10,860 nucleotides of DNA from an uncultured Fidelibacterota bacterium (GTDB lineage Bacteria > Fidelibacterota > Marinisomatia > Marinisomatales > TCS55), in assembly GCA_913041075.1 (NCBI GenBank), contig CAJWGZ010000032.1, positions 1 through 10,860 on the forward strand. Direction: 5' to 3'. Position 1 is the stretch's first letter. Each line of letters opens with the position of its first letter. The position numbers were made by a program, and so were the translations under genes. The notes below the pieces were generated by a model. It was not told the DNA's origin. It saw only the letters and a program-made list of their open reading frames with translations, and did not search any database. Positions 1 through 7,038 of this stretch are shown one piece after another.

Positions 1-299
1 ATCTGGGCATTATGAGTGACGGCATCAGGACCAACAGAAACTGAATTCGAATAATCACTGTAACCAACGTAAGTGACAATGAGCGTATAGTCACCATCTG
101 GTACACCGTTAATGGAATAATTACCTGCTCTATCGGAAGACGTTCCATAATTAGTACCTTCTAAAAAGACATTTGCTCCCGGAAGAAAATCACCTGACCC
201 CTTATCAGACACTGTACCTTTAATATCGCCGGCATAAACAAAATGGCTTAGCTGGACGATTATTAATGATAACACGATTATAGCTCTATTTATTCTCAT
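1..299 (-). CDS. TonB-dependent receptor-like outer-membrane protein, N-terminal part (runs off the left edge)
   Basis: Reading the minus strand from the ATG at 299-297 gives 99 open codons to the window edge. Residues 1 to about 24 form a signal peptide: basic start (MRINR), hydrophobic core, and a likely cut after VYA before GDIKG. What follows is a carboxypeptidase regulatory-like beta-sandwich domain, with the typical GTVSD, LPGANV, GTNYGTSSDRAGNYSI and VPDGDYTLIVTYVGY pattern. In the FCB group this domain usually opens SusC/TonB-dependent receptors that import glycans or other large substrates, or other outer-membrane and secreted proteins. The barrel or plug is outside the window, so receptor identity is inferred. 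It has a strong Shine-Dalgarno sequence and its own promoter, and is divergent from the inositol-type operon. It may or may not serve the same substrate. Confidence 0.75.
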   Translation of the reverse strand, partial: MRINRAIIVLSLIIVQLSHFVYAGDIKGTVSDKGSGDFLPGANVFLEGTNYGTSSDRAGNYSINGVPDGDYTLIVTYVGYSDYSNSVSVGPDAVTHNAQ

Positions 300-304
300 T
301 ACTT

Positions 305-310
305 CCTCCT
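305..310 (-). promoter_or_regulatory. Shine-Dalgarno sequence of the left-edge outer-membrane gene
   Basis: AGGAGG on the minus strand (310 down to 305), five bases before the ATG at 299. It is a perfect anti-Shine-Dalgarno match and fixes the start. It stands out because most plus-strand genes here have weak or no such site. Confidence 0.8.
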
Positions 311-351
311 GAGAGTTTTATTATTAACTTTATTAGGAAACACCGCATGCA

Positions 352-380
352 ATTATAATTCTAATAACTGGTTTTTCCAA
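352..380 (-). promoter_or_regulatory. Sigma70-like promoter for the left-edge minus-strand gene
   Basis: On the minus strand, TTGGAA (380-375) is followed after exactly 17 bases by a perfect TATAAT (357-352). Transcription would begin near 345, leaving a leader of roughly 46 bases before the ATG at 299. The -10 box lies inside the perfect palindrome AATTATAATT (351-360), so a TATAAT also reads on the plus strand at 354-359, but that copy has no convincing -35 partner. Confidence 0.6.
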
Positions 381-397
381 GATTCCCTAAATTGATT

Positions 398-413
398 GAG
401 TTAAAATTCACTC
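398..413. promoter_or_regulatory. Candidate operator: imperfect palindrome upstream of the operon
   Basis: GAGTTAAAATTCACTC is a 16-base imperfect inverted repeat in which six of eight half-site positions pair (GAGT/ACTC outer arms, AA/TT inner). It lies 35 bases before the first operon start at 449, where a repressor of the LacI or GntR type could sit. No regulator gene is in the window, and such short symmetries occur by chance in AT-rich DNA, so this is only a candidate. Confidence 0.2.
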
Positions 414-448
414 TTGCAGAAAGATCTTCAATAAACAATATTTAACTC

Positions 449-1456
449 ATGGATAACAAAATATTACAAGTTGGATTAATTGGTGCAGGACGCATAGGAA
501 AAATGCACGCAACTAACATTGCCAATAATTTTCCAGGAGTCAAACTTAAAAGTATTGCAGATCCTTCAATAGATAAAGAATTGATTGAATCATTAAAAAT
601 AGAAAATTGTTATACTAACCCAGATAAAATCATTAATGATGATAAAATTCATGCAGTTATAATCACATCTCCCACGCCAACTCATATCAATTTTATCAAA
701 AAATGTGCAAAAAATAATAAACATATCTTTTGTGAAAAACCCATCGCTTTAACAGTAAATGAAATAAAAAAAGTAATTGATATTGTAAAAAATGAGAATG
801 TATTTCTTCAGGTTGGATTAAATAGAAGGTTTGACAATCATTTCCAAGAAATGAAAAAAAAGTTAGAAGATGGTTCTATAGGAGATATACATACTATACA
901 TATCACAAACCGAGATTCATCCATACCAAAATTTAAATTTTTACGTTCATCCGGTGGTTTACTATTAGATATGTCAATCCATGATTTTGATATGGTTCAA
1001 TATTTAACTGGCTTAAATATTTTGGAGATTTTCGTTAATGGAAATGTATTTATTGAACCAAAATTGAAAAAAATAGGTGATATTGATACAGCAACCATAA
1101 CTCTGGAACTAGAAAATGATATCATGTGCTCTATTCAAAATTGCAGACAGACACATTACGGCTATGATCAACGAATTGAAATATTTGGTTCTGAGGGAGC
1201 TCTGTTTGTTGATAATAATAATGAAAATTTATGTTATTTATTTACAGATAAAGAAACAAAAAGATCACGGCTAATGAATTCATTTATAGAAAGATATAAA
1301 AAATCATTTATTTCAGAATTAAATCACTTTTTTGAGTGTATTCATTCTGGTCAGAAGCCTATTGTTGGACCCAGGGATATTTTGTCAGCCGTGCAAGTTG
1401 CTATAGCGGGACAAAAATCTTTGGAAAAGAACCAACCTCAAAGAGTCATTCGATGA
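449..1456 (+). CDS. Gfo/Idh/MocA-family oxidoreductase, inositol 2-dehydrogenase-like (diverged paralogue)
   Basis: A cytoplasmic NAD-dependent dehydrogenase of 335 residues, predicted to oxidise a ring hydroxyl of an inositol or similar polyol. The N-terminal Rossmann fold shows GLIGAGRIGKMH (residues 9-20), and Asp38 at the end of strand 2 favours NAD over NADP. The EKP motif gives Lys97; Asp174 and His178 in LDMSIHDFD complete the Lys-Asp-His set known from Bacillus IolG. The late segment THYGYDQRIEIFG is typical of IolG. It differs from the next gene in substrate-loop regions: NRDSSIPKF replaces SRDPLPPPI, and NCRQTHYGY replaces NSRKAVYGY, so substrate or stereochemistry may differ. The start ATG lies just before the Rossmann strand but has no Shine-Dalgarno sequence. 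It is first in the operon, and its stop overlaps the next start by four bases (ATGA). Confidence 0.85.
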   Translation: MDNKILQVGLIGAGRIGKMHATNIANNFPGVKLKSIADPSIDKELIESLKIENCYTNPDKIINDDKIHAVIITSPTPTHINFIKKCAKNNKHIFCEKPIALTVNEIKKVIDIVKNENVFLQVGLNRRFDNHFQEMKKKLEDGSIGDIHTIHITNRDSSIPKFKFLRSSGGLLLDMSIHDFDMVQYLTGLNILEIFVNGNVFIEPKLKKIGDIDTATITLELENDIMCSIQNCRQTHYGYDQRIEIFGSEGALFVDNNNENLCYLFTDKETKRSRLMNSFIERYKKSFISELNHFFECIHSGQKPIVGPRDILSAVQVAIAGQKSLEKNQPQRVIR

Positions 1457-2445
1457 ATCAAATTAAACTAGCAGTAATTGGTTTTGGTCGAATCGGTAAA
1501 ATTCATGCAGAAAATATTTTACATATGCAGGGTGTTGAATTAGCCCTGGTCATTGATCCCATCCTTGATGAAGATAGCCATCTATTTGATTCTAAAACTA
1601 TAATAAGTAAAGATATTGAGGCTTTAACAACATTAAGAGAAATTGATGGCGTAATTATTTGTTCACCATCAATCTACCATATTGATCAAATAAAAACGGC
1701 AGCAAACAAAATAAAAAATATTTTTTGCGAAAAACCTTTAGCATTAGATCTAGATGAAATTGCATCTATACAAGAATTATCGCTTAAACTAAACTTAAAT
1801 CTGCATATAGGTTTTAATCGGCGATTTGACCCTGACTTTCAAAAGCTAAAAAACGATACCTGCAATGGTGTGATTGGTGATATCTATCAAATTATTATTA
1901 CTTCACGTGACCCATTGCCTCCTCCAATTAATTATATTAAAGACTCAGGAGGATTATTCTTGGACATGACCATCCATGATTTTGATATGATCAGATATTT
2001 GACTAATGCGGAAGTGGATGAAATTTATGTAAAAGGTAAATGTATGGTGGACCAAAATATTGGTAAAACTGGTGATATTGATACTGCTATTATTAACATG
2101 AAGCTTACTAATGGTATTATCGCAAGTATTATTAACTCAAGAAAAGCTGTTTATGGTTATGATCAACGTATTGAAATATTAGGATCAAAGGGAAGTCTAC
2201 AAGTTGGAAATCAGTTATTACATGGTTTAAATAAAGGAACAAAAAGAGGATTTTCATTGGGGAACCCAAAACACTTTTTTATTGACAGATATGCTGATTC
2301 ATACGAATTAGAAATGCGAAATTTTATTGATTCAATTAAAGGTAAAGAAGTTTCATATCCTTCAGTAAGAGACGCTTTTAAAACATTAGAAGCCGGAATA
2401 GCTGCGAACAAATCATTAACAAAGAATAAACCAATCCAACTATGA
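1453..2445 (+). CDS. iolG: Inositol 2-dehydrogenase (Gfo/Idh/MocA family)
   Basis: A 330-residue NAD-dependent enzyme that oxidises myo-inositol to 2-keto-myo-inositol (scyllo-inosose), the first step of inositol breakdown. Visible features are the Rossmann motif GFGRIGKIH (10-18), Asp35 ending strand 2, Lys94 in FCEKP, the IolG-typical GFNRRFDPDF (120-129), TSRDPLPPP (150-158), the catalytic DMTIHDFDM block with Asp171 and His175, GDIDTA, and NSRKAVYGYDQRIEILG. Together these match the IolG pattern more closely than the paralogue just upstream. The ATG at 1453 overlaps the previous stop (ATGA) and starts just before the Rossmann strand. A GTG at 1336 in the same frame would add 39 residues of out-of-frame upstream gene and is rejected. 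An ABC importer follows 22 bases later. Related sugar dehydrogenases are an alternative. Confidence 0.87.
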   Translation: MNQIKLAVIGFGRIGKIHAENILHMQGVELALVIDPILDEDSHLFDSKTIISKDIEALTTLREIDGVIICSPSIYHIDQIKTAANKIKNIFCEKPLALDLDEIASIQELSLKLNLNLHIGFNRRFDPDFQKLKNDTCNGVIGDIYQIIITSRDPLPPPINYIKDSGGLFLDMTIHDFDMIRYLTNAEVDEIYVKGKCMVDQNIGKTGDIDTAIINMKLTNGIIASIINSRKAVYGYDQRIEILGSKGSLQVGNQLLHGLNKGTKRGFSLGNPKHFFIDRYADSYELEMRNFIDSIKGKEVSYPSVRDAFKTLEAGIAANKSLTKNKPIQL

Positions 2446-2467
2446 AATTTATTAATGTGAAAAAATT

Positions 2468-3433
2468 ATGAAGAAATTAAAAACAGCATTATTGACTACG
2501 GTTATTTTCCTTTCAGCATGTTCAAATCCGAAAGATACTACAGTTAAAGAAAAACAAACTTTTACTATAAATATGGTAAGCCATGGTCAAGCATCAGATC
2601 CCTTTTGGTCTACTGTGAAAAATGGTGCTGAAGCCGCTGCTAAAAAGCTTGGAGTAAATCTTATTTATCAAGCACCCACTAATTTTGATATGGTAACCAT
2701 GGCTCAAATGATTGATGCGGTAACGGCTACAGCACCTCATGGATTGATTGTGTCAGTACCTGATATTGCAGCATTAAAGAAAAGTATCGGGAATGCCATA
2801 GACAAGAATATACCGGTTATTGCCATTAATTCAGGTCAAGACATTGGTAAAGAATTGGATATCCTAACCTATATCGGACAAAGTGAGTTCGAAGCTGGTA
2901 TGAAAGCGGCTGAGGGGTTATTAAAGTATAATATTAATAAAGCAGTTTGCATTAATCATGAAGTAGGAAATATTAGTTTAGATCATCGTGAAGAAGGCTT
3001 TAAATATATTTTGAATCAAAATGGTATTGATGTTACTACAATTCCGATTGACGCTGCTGATCCTTCAGAAACCAAAGAATTGGTCAGGTCCTATCTAAAT
3101 ACAAATCCTGGTACAAATGCTATATTAACGTTAGGTCCGCTGGGTGCTCTGCCAATTTTAAAATTAATGAAAGAGATTAATCAAGATGGTAGAATAAAAA
3201 TGGCTACGTTTGATTTTACCCCGGAAATAATTAATGGTATATTAAAAGAGGAAGTTGTTTTTGCATTAGATCAACAACAATATTTACAGGGATATTTACC
3301 GGTCGTTTTCCTTTATCTCTATTTAACAAATCAAAATACACCAGCATTTTCAGAGCTGCAAACTGGCCCAAGCTTTATAACAAAAGAAAATGCTCAACAA
3401 ATCTTAGAACTAAGCAAGAGAGGTACCAGATAG
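2468..3433 (+). CDS. Sugar/polyol ABC transporter substrate-binding lipoprotein (periplasmic-binding protein 4 family)
   Basis: A 321-residue periplasmic solute-binding protein, anchored by lipid, that delivers a sugar or cyclitol to the permease encoded next. The N terminus (MKKLKTALLTTVIFLSAC) is a lipoprotein signal with lipobox LSAC and modified Cys18. The mature part is the ribose/fructose/inositol-binding type: DPFWSTVKNGAEAAAKKLG near 39-57, then IDKNIPVIAINSG, TYIGQSEFEAGMKAAE, and NPGTNAILTLG. Length is normal for the family. Order binding protein, permease, single-domain ATPase is that of the Sinorhizobium fructose system FrcBCA, but the adjoining iolG genes make inositol the more likely ligand; the sequence alone cannot settle this. 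The start has no clear Shine-Dalgarno sequence. The TAG stop at 3431-3433 overlaps a possible ATA start of the permease. Confidence 0.85.
   Translation: MKKLKTALLTTVIFLSACSNPKDTTVKEKQTFTINMVSHGQASDPFWSTVKNGAEAAAKKLGVNLIYQAPTNFDMVTMAQMIDAVTATAPHGLIVSVPDIAALKKSIGNAIDKNIPVIAINSGQDIGKELDILTYIGQSEFEAGMKAAEGLLKYNINKAVCINHEVGNISLDHREEGFKYILNQNGIDVTTIPIDAADPSETKELVRSYLNTNPGTNAILTLGPLGALPILKLMKEINQDGRIKMATFDFTPEIINGILKEEVVFALDQQQYLQGYLPVVFLYLYLTNQNTPAFSELQTGPSFITKENAQQILELSKRGTR
3418..3432 (+). promoter_or_regulatory. Ribosome binding site and possible ATA start of the ABC permease
   Basis: GAGAGG (3418-3423) is followed after six bases by ATA (3430-3432), which opens the permease reading frame and overlaps the binding-protein stop codon TAG (3431-3433). 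Reading from here adds 15 residues including FKKIISRPESGA, which resembles the cytoplasmic N-terminal leader of this permease family. The first conventional start codon in frame is the TTG at 3475, which would drop it. AUA starts are rare, so this is a proposal based on spacing and family likeness. Confidence 0.4.
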
Positions 3434-3474
3434 TATCTTTTAAGAAAATTATTAGCCGGCCAGAAAGTGGTGCA

Positions 3475-4425
3475 TTGGCAGGTCTAGCATTTGTGTGGTT
3501 CTTTTTTTCTATTTTTGGGCATGAAGCTTTTTTATCACTTTCAGGCGCAAGATCTTATTTACAAGTCTCATCAGAGATTGGTATTCTGGCTATAGGTGTA
3601 ACCTTACTGATGATAAGTGGTGAGTTTGATTTATCTATTGGCTCTATGATTGGATTTTCCGGCATGACTGTAACTTTGTTAACTCTTAATGCAGATATAT
3701 CTATGCCATTAGCTGCATTAATTACCCTATTAATAGTTTTATTACTTGGATTCTTAAATGGCGTAATTGTTGTAAGAACGGGGCTCCCTTCGTTTATTAT
3801 TACTCTCGGTTCGCTTTTTATCATTCGGGGCGTTACTATTGCAAGCTCAAAAATAATAACTGGACGAACTCAGCTAGGAGGTCTGGAAACTGCTAATGGG
3901 TACGATATCATGACCTTCATATTTAATAACAGCTTACAAATTGGTGGGGTTGATTTTCCTGTATCGATTATCTGGTGGATTATTTTAGGTATTGTTGCTT
4001 TTTTATTATTGACTAAAACACAAATAGGTAACTGGATTTTTGCTACAGGAGCAGCAAAGGAAACTGCAGAGTTGATGGGCGTCCCGACACATAAAGTAAA
4101 GATATCTCTTTTTATTCTCACTGCCTTTTGCGCCTGGTTTATTGCCATGACCCAAACAATAACTTATGGTGGAGCAGATGTTTTGAGAGGTGAACAAAAA
4201 GAATTCATCGCTATCATTGCTACAGTTATTGGTGGAACCTTATTAACTGGCGGTTATGGTTCAATTATTGGTACCATGATTGGTGCATTAATATTTGGCA
4301 TGGTGCGCCAAGGAATAATATTTGCCGGTGCAGATGCAGATTGGTTCCAAGTTTTTATGGGAATCATGCTAATCATTGCAGTATTAATTAATGGAATATT
4401 TAGAAAAAAATATGTCACAGGTTGA
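3475..4425 (+). CDS. Sugar/polyol ABC transporter permease (RbsC/FrcC type); true start probably upstream at 3430
   Basis: An inner-membrane protein with about eight to ten hydrophobic segments that forms the channel, probably as a homodimer, for the sugar or cyclitol delivered by the upstream lipoprotein. Family marks are GILAIGVTLLMISGEFDLSIG after the first helix, GFLNGVIVVRTGLPSFIITLG in the middle, the cytoplasmic coupling loop around GNWIFATGAAKETAELMGV that contacts the ATPase, and IGGTLLTGGYGSIIGTMIGA near the end. Coordinates given use the first conventional start, TTG at 3475 (316 residues). The frame is open upstream and encodes FKKIISRPESGA, the expected positively charged leader, so translation may start at ATA 3430, or at ATT 3448 or 3451. 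The 3' end overlaps the ATPase gene. Confidence 0.85.
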   Translation: MAGLAFVWFFFSIFGHEAFLSLSGARSYLQVSSEIGILAIGVTLLMISGEFDLSIGSMIGFSGMTVTLLTLNADISMPLAALITLLIVLLLGFLNGVIVVRTGLPSFIITLGSLFIIRGVTIASSKIITGRTQLGGLETANGYDIMTFIFNNSLQIGGVDFPVSIIWWIILGIVAFLLLTKTQIGNWIFATGAAKETAELMGVPTHKVKISLFILTAFCAWFIAMTQTITYGGADVLRGEQKEFIAIIATVIGGTLLTGGYGSIIGTMIGALIFGMVRQGIIFAGADADWFQVFMGIMLIIAVLINGIFRKKYVTG

Positions 4426-5152
4426 AAACGGTCAGCTTCAATTAACAAATATTTATAAATCTTTTGGAAGTGTTCGCGCTCTAAATGATGTTTCCATATC
4501 TACTGGACCAGGAAAGATTCATTGTCTTTTGGGCGATAACGGCGCAGGTAAATCAACATTAGTCAATATTATCTCTGGTGTTTTAACTGCAGATTCAGGT
4601 GAGTATTTAGTTAACGGGAAAAAAGTAAATTTTTCAACTCCGAAGCAGGCATTAAATGCAGGCATATCCACTGTTTATCAAAATTTAGCAATTATTCCAA
4701 TGCTGAGTATTTACCGCAATTTTTATCTCGGTAATGAACCAGTAAAAGACAATTATTTTAAATTTATGGACAAAGATTTAGCAATTAGCACAACAAAACA
4801 AGAACTAGCCAAGTTTGGCGTTACAGTTAATGATGTAAAACGACCAGCAGGCACACTGTCTGGGGGACAAAGACAGTGTCTTGCGATTGCAAGAGCGCTT
4901 TATTTTGGTGCAAAAGTTCTCATTCTTGATGAACCCACATCTGCTTTGGGGGTAAAAGAATCTGCGAATGTTCTCAATCAATTAGTGTTATTAAAAGAAC
5001 AGGGAATAAATATTGTTCTTGTGTCACATATCATTGATCATGCATATGATGTGGGAGATCTCTTTTTCATTTTAAAAATGGGAGAATTAGCAGGTTCATA
5101 TGATAAGAATGACGTTTCTCCAAAAATACTACGTTCCATTTTAAGTAAATGA
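4412..5152 (+). CDS. Sugar/polyol ABC transporter ATP-binding protein, single nucleotide-binding domain
   Basis: The cytoplasmic ATPase that powers the importer. With this start it has 246 residues and one ABC domain: Walker A GDNGAGKST (41-49), Q-loop Gln90 in TVYQN, signature LSGGQ (149-153), Walker B VLILDEP (169-175), and switch His206 in LVSHI. Most ribose/inositol-type importers (RbsA, IatA) use an ATPase of about 500 residues with two fused domains; this one is half that, like FrcA, and would work as a homodimer. No second ATPase gene is present. I prefer ATG 4412, which gives the usual short leader before LQLTNIYKSFG and overlaps the permease by 14 bases. ATG 4391 adds seven residues and is possible. 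Neither has a good Shine-Dalgarno sequence. Confidence 0.87.
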   Translation: MSQVENGQLQLTNIYKSFGSVRALNDVSISTGPGKIHCLLGDNGAGKSTLVNIISGVLTADSGEYLVNGKKVNFSTPKQALNAGISTVYQNLAIIPMLSIYRNFYLGNEPVKDNYFKFMDKDLAISTTKQELAKFGVTVNDVKRPAGTLSGGQRQCLAIARALYFGAKVLILDEPTSALGVKESANVLNQLVLLKEQGINIVLVSHIIDHAYDVGDLFFILKMGELAGSYDKNDVSPKILRSILSK

Positions 5153-5184
5153 TTTTATACACTTAATTAGAAAAAGGTAATTAA

Positions 5185-6066
5185 ATGAAAAAAGTTGGAG
5201 TTATCGGTCTTGGAAATATGGGTATGGGCATGGCTAAAAATTTGATAAAGTCCGGTTTTTCTGTTATCGGATTTGATTTGGATGACAAGCGCTTACTGAA
5301 ATTAAAAGAAAATAGTGGATCACCAGCAACCAGCATTATTCAGGTTGGTGAAGAAACCGATGCAGTATTTGTTATGGTTATGAATGGAGAGCAGGTTAAA
5401 GCGGTTGTAGCGGATTTAGCAAAAGGCCTTAAAGATCGAGGCACTATAATTTTAACAGCAACTATAACGCCTGAAGAAGCCAGAGAAGCGTATTCTATCG
5501 CAGATTTAGAAAGTGTAGCGATGCTCGACAGCCCTGTTTCCGGCGGGATGGATGGAGCACATAACGGCACTCTAACGCTCATGACTGCTGGGAAAAAGAG
5601 TGTTTTTAATGACTGCATTAAAATACTCGAAGCCGTTTCCAGCAATATTTTTCACGTTGGTGAAGAGATTGGTGAAGGTCAAACTGTTAAAGCTTCATTG
5701 CAGGCCTTTATTGGAGCATCTTTTACAGCCATTTTTGAATCATTGGTGCTAGGATCAAAAGCAGGTATTAAAGGACAAACATTATACGATGTTTTTAGTG
5801 CTAGCGGTGTAGGCAGTCCTTTATTCAAAAATTGTGCTAGTCTTATAATGGATAGGAAATTCAAAAATACCGGAAGCCACATTTCCACTATGTATAAAGA
5901 TCTGGGTATAAGTTTGGATATGGCAAAAAAGAATGGAGTTCCACTTTTCACCGCAGGTGCTGCTTATGAGTTATTCCAGGCAGGTATATCTATGTTTCCT
6001 GATGAGGATAACTGGTCTATTGTGAAATTATTGGAGCAAATATCAGGTACTGAAGTTCACTGGTAG
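5185..6066 (+). CDS. NAD-dependent beta-hydroxyacid dehydrogenase (3-hydroxyisobutyrate dehydrogenase family)
   Basis: A 293-residue cytoplasmic oxidoreductase acting on a small 3-hydroxy acid or sugar acid. The N-terminal Rossmann motif is GLGNMGMGMAKNL (8-20), with Asp31 at the end of strand 2 suggesting NAD. The substrate-binding signature DSPVSGGMDGAHNGTLT lies at 115-131, and catalytic Lys169 is in GEGQTVKASLQAF. The residue four after the lysine, usually Asn in this family, is Gln173, so the active site is slightly unusual. The C-terminal all-helical domain is complete. Family members include 3-hydroxyisobutyrate, tartronate semialdehyde and L-threonate dehydrogenases; which substrate applies here cannot be read off. 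AAGG seven bases before the ATG is a fair ribosome binding site. It lies 32 bases after the ATPase and 61 before the isomerase. Confidence 0.85.
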   Translation: MKKVGVIGLGNMGMGMAKNLIKSGFSVIGFDLDDKRLLKLKENSGSPATSIIQVGEETDAVFVMVMNGEQVKAVVADLAKGLKDRGTIILTATITPEEAREAYSIADLESVAMLDSPVSGGMDGAHNGTLTLMTAGKKSVFNDCIKILEAVSSNIFHVGEEIGEGQTVKASLQAFIGASFTAIFESLVLGSKAGIKGQTLYDVFSASGVGSPLFKNCASLIMDRKFKNTGSHISTMYKDLGISLDMAKKNGVPLFTAGAAYELFQAGISMFPDEDNWSIVKLLEQISGTEVHW

Positions 6067-6116
6067 TCCAAAATAATAATTCAAAAAAGTACTAGATATA
6101 TTTAATAATTAAATAC

Positions 6117-6120
6117 GGAG
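6117..6120 (+). promoter_or_regulatory. Shine-Dalgarno sequence of the isomerase gene
   Basis: GGAG ends seven bases before the ATG at 6128. It is one of the few clear ribosome binding sites in the plus-strand operon and supports that start. Confidence 0.55.
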
Positions 6121-6127
6121 CGAAAAA

Positions 6128-6994
6128 ATGGCAAAACTAGGTGTAATAACTGATGGAATTAGTCTTGACTTGGAACATGCATTAAGAGTGATGCAAAAAA
6201 ACGGATTGAATCAAGCAGAATTACAATTTTTAGGTGACAAAGAGGTTGGAGATTTAAGTGCTGATGAACTTATGAAAACCAAACAACTCGTTGATCAATA
6301 TGATATGCAAGTATCTTGTATTTCACGGCATAATTTCGCTGGTTTGGGTGTTCACGAAGTCACCGTAGGAGACACTAATTATAACCATCATATGGATAAA
6401 TTGAAGCAGTGTATTGGAATGGCGCAGCAGTTTAATGCACCACTTGTTAGAATAATGAGTTTTCGGAAGGAGATGGTTCTTTTTGGAGAGGATGGCGCTG
6501 AGAAGTGGAATGTGAGCGCAGGAGCCTGGGAAAAACTAGTCGAATTGATGGGTCCTGTAGTGGAATTAGCTGAAAAAGAAAATATTATGCTTGTTGTGGA
6601 AACCGGGAATAATGCAATGATAACATCTTGTTTCCTTGGTTGCAAACTTATTGATGATCTTGGCACTAAACACTTAAAAATATTGTGGGACCCTGCTAAT
6701 GCCCTTTATTGTGGAGAAGATCCAAGTATGGATACTTTCAATTCAATGTCAGGAGGTTATTTAGGACATATCCATATGAAAGATGTAAATGTTGCAATCC
6801 ATCAGGCAAGTATTAAATGCGTAGCACTAGGTAAGGGCCAAATGGCGCCATATTTATCCCAAATTGCTGAAAAAATTAGAGAAATGGATTATAAAGGTGC
6901 TATTTCTCTAGAAAGTGTTTACCGGCCAAAAAACGGGAATTTTGAGGATGGATTTCATTCATCAATAACCTTGTTTAAAGAATTATTTTCTTAA
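6128..6994 (+). CDS. Sugar isomerase/epimerase, xylose-isomerase-like TIM barrel (IolE/IolH/Hyi type)
   Basis: A 288-residue predicted cytoplasmic metal-dependent enzyme of the AP-endonuclease-2 TIM-barrel superfamily, which contains inosose dehydratase (IolE), inosose isomerases, hydroxypyruvate isomerase and ketose epimerases. The metal-binding set is visible at the barrel's C-terminal strand ends: Glu158 in LVVETGN, Asp188 in LWDPANA, His214 and His216 in GHIHMKD, and Glu262 in SLESVY. LWDPAN and HIHMKD are strong superfamily marks, and the length is normal. Exact reaction cannot be assigned; in this setting a keto-inositol or keto-sugar isomerase or dehydratase is a reasonable guess. It is codirectional with the dehydrogenase upstream and the TRAP genes downstream (44-base gap). 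Confidence 0.8.
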   Translation: MAKLGVITDGISLDLEHALRVMQKNGLNQAELQFLGDKEVGDLSADELMKTKQLVDQYDMQVSCISRHNFAGLGVHEVTVGDTNYNHHMDKLKQCIGMAQQFNAPLVRIMSFRKEMVLFGEDGAEKWNVSAGAWEKLVELMGPVVELAEKENIMLVVETGNNAMITSCFLGCKLIDDLGTKHLKILWDPANALYCGEDPSMDTFNSMSGGYLGHIHMKDVNVAIHQASIKCVALGKGQMAPYLSQIAEKIREMDYKGAISLESVYRPKNGNFEDGFHSSITLFKELFS

Positions 6995-7038
6995 TTGAAA
7001 AACTATAAAATTTTTCTTTATCTGTTATTATAAATAAA

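Noticed and set aside
354..359. Plus-strand TATAAT as -10 box of the operon
   Set aside because: It is the other reading of the palindrome AATTATAATT, and at 16-18 bases upstream there is no fair -35 match, so I do not call a promoter.
1336..1452. In-frame GTG start that would lengthen the second dehydrogenase by 39 residues
   Set aside because: The added residues come from the overlapping upstream gene and look non-natural; ATG 1453 overlaps the previous stop as ATGA and starts just before the Rossmann strand.
3391..3475. Programmed frameshift fusing the binding protein to the permease
   Set aside because: The frames do overlap without a stop, but no slippery heptamer is evident and a periplasmic lipoprotein fused to an inward N terminus would be topologically awkward; separate initiation is simpler.
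6067..6127. Terminator or riboswitch in the 61-base gap
   Set aside because: Only weak AT-rich self-pairing (such as AGTACT) is visible; no GC-rich stem with a T-run and no known riboswitch pattern.
6995..7038. Possible internal promoter before dctP (TTGAAA at 6995, TATTAT at 7026)
   Set aside because: The spacing between the two is 25 bases, and other pairings match poorly; such boxes are expected by chance in AT-rich DNA.
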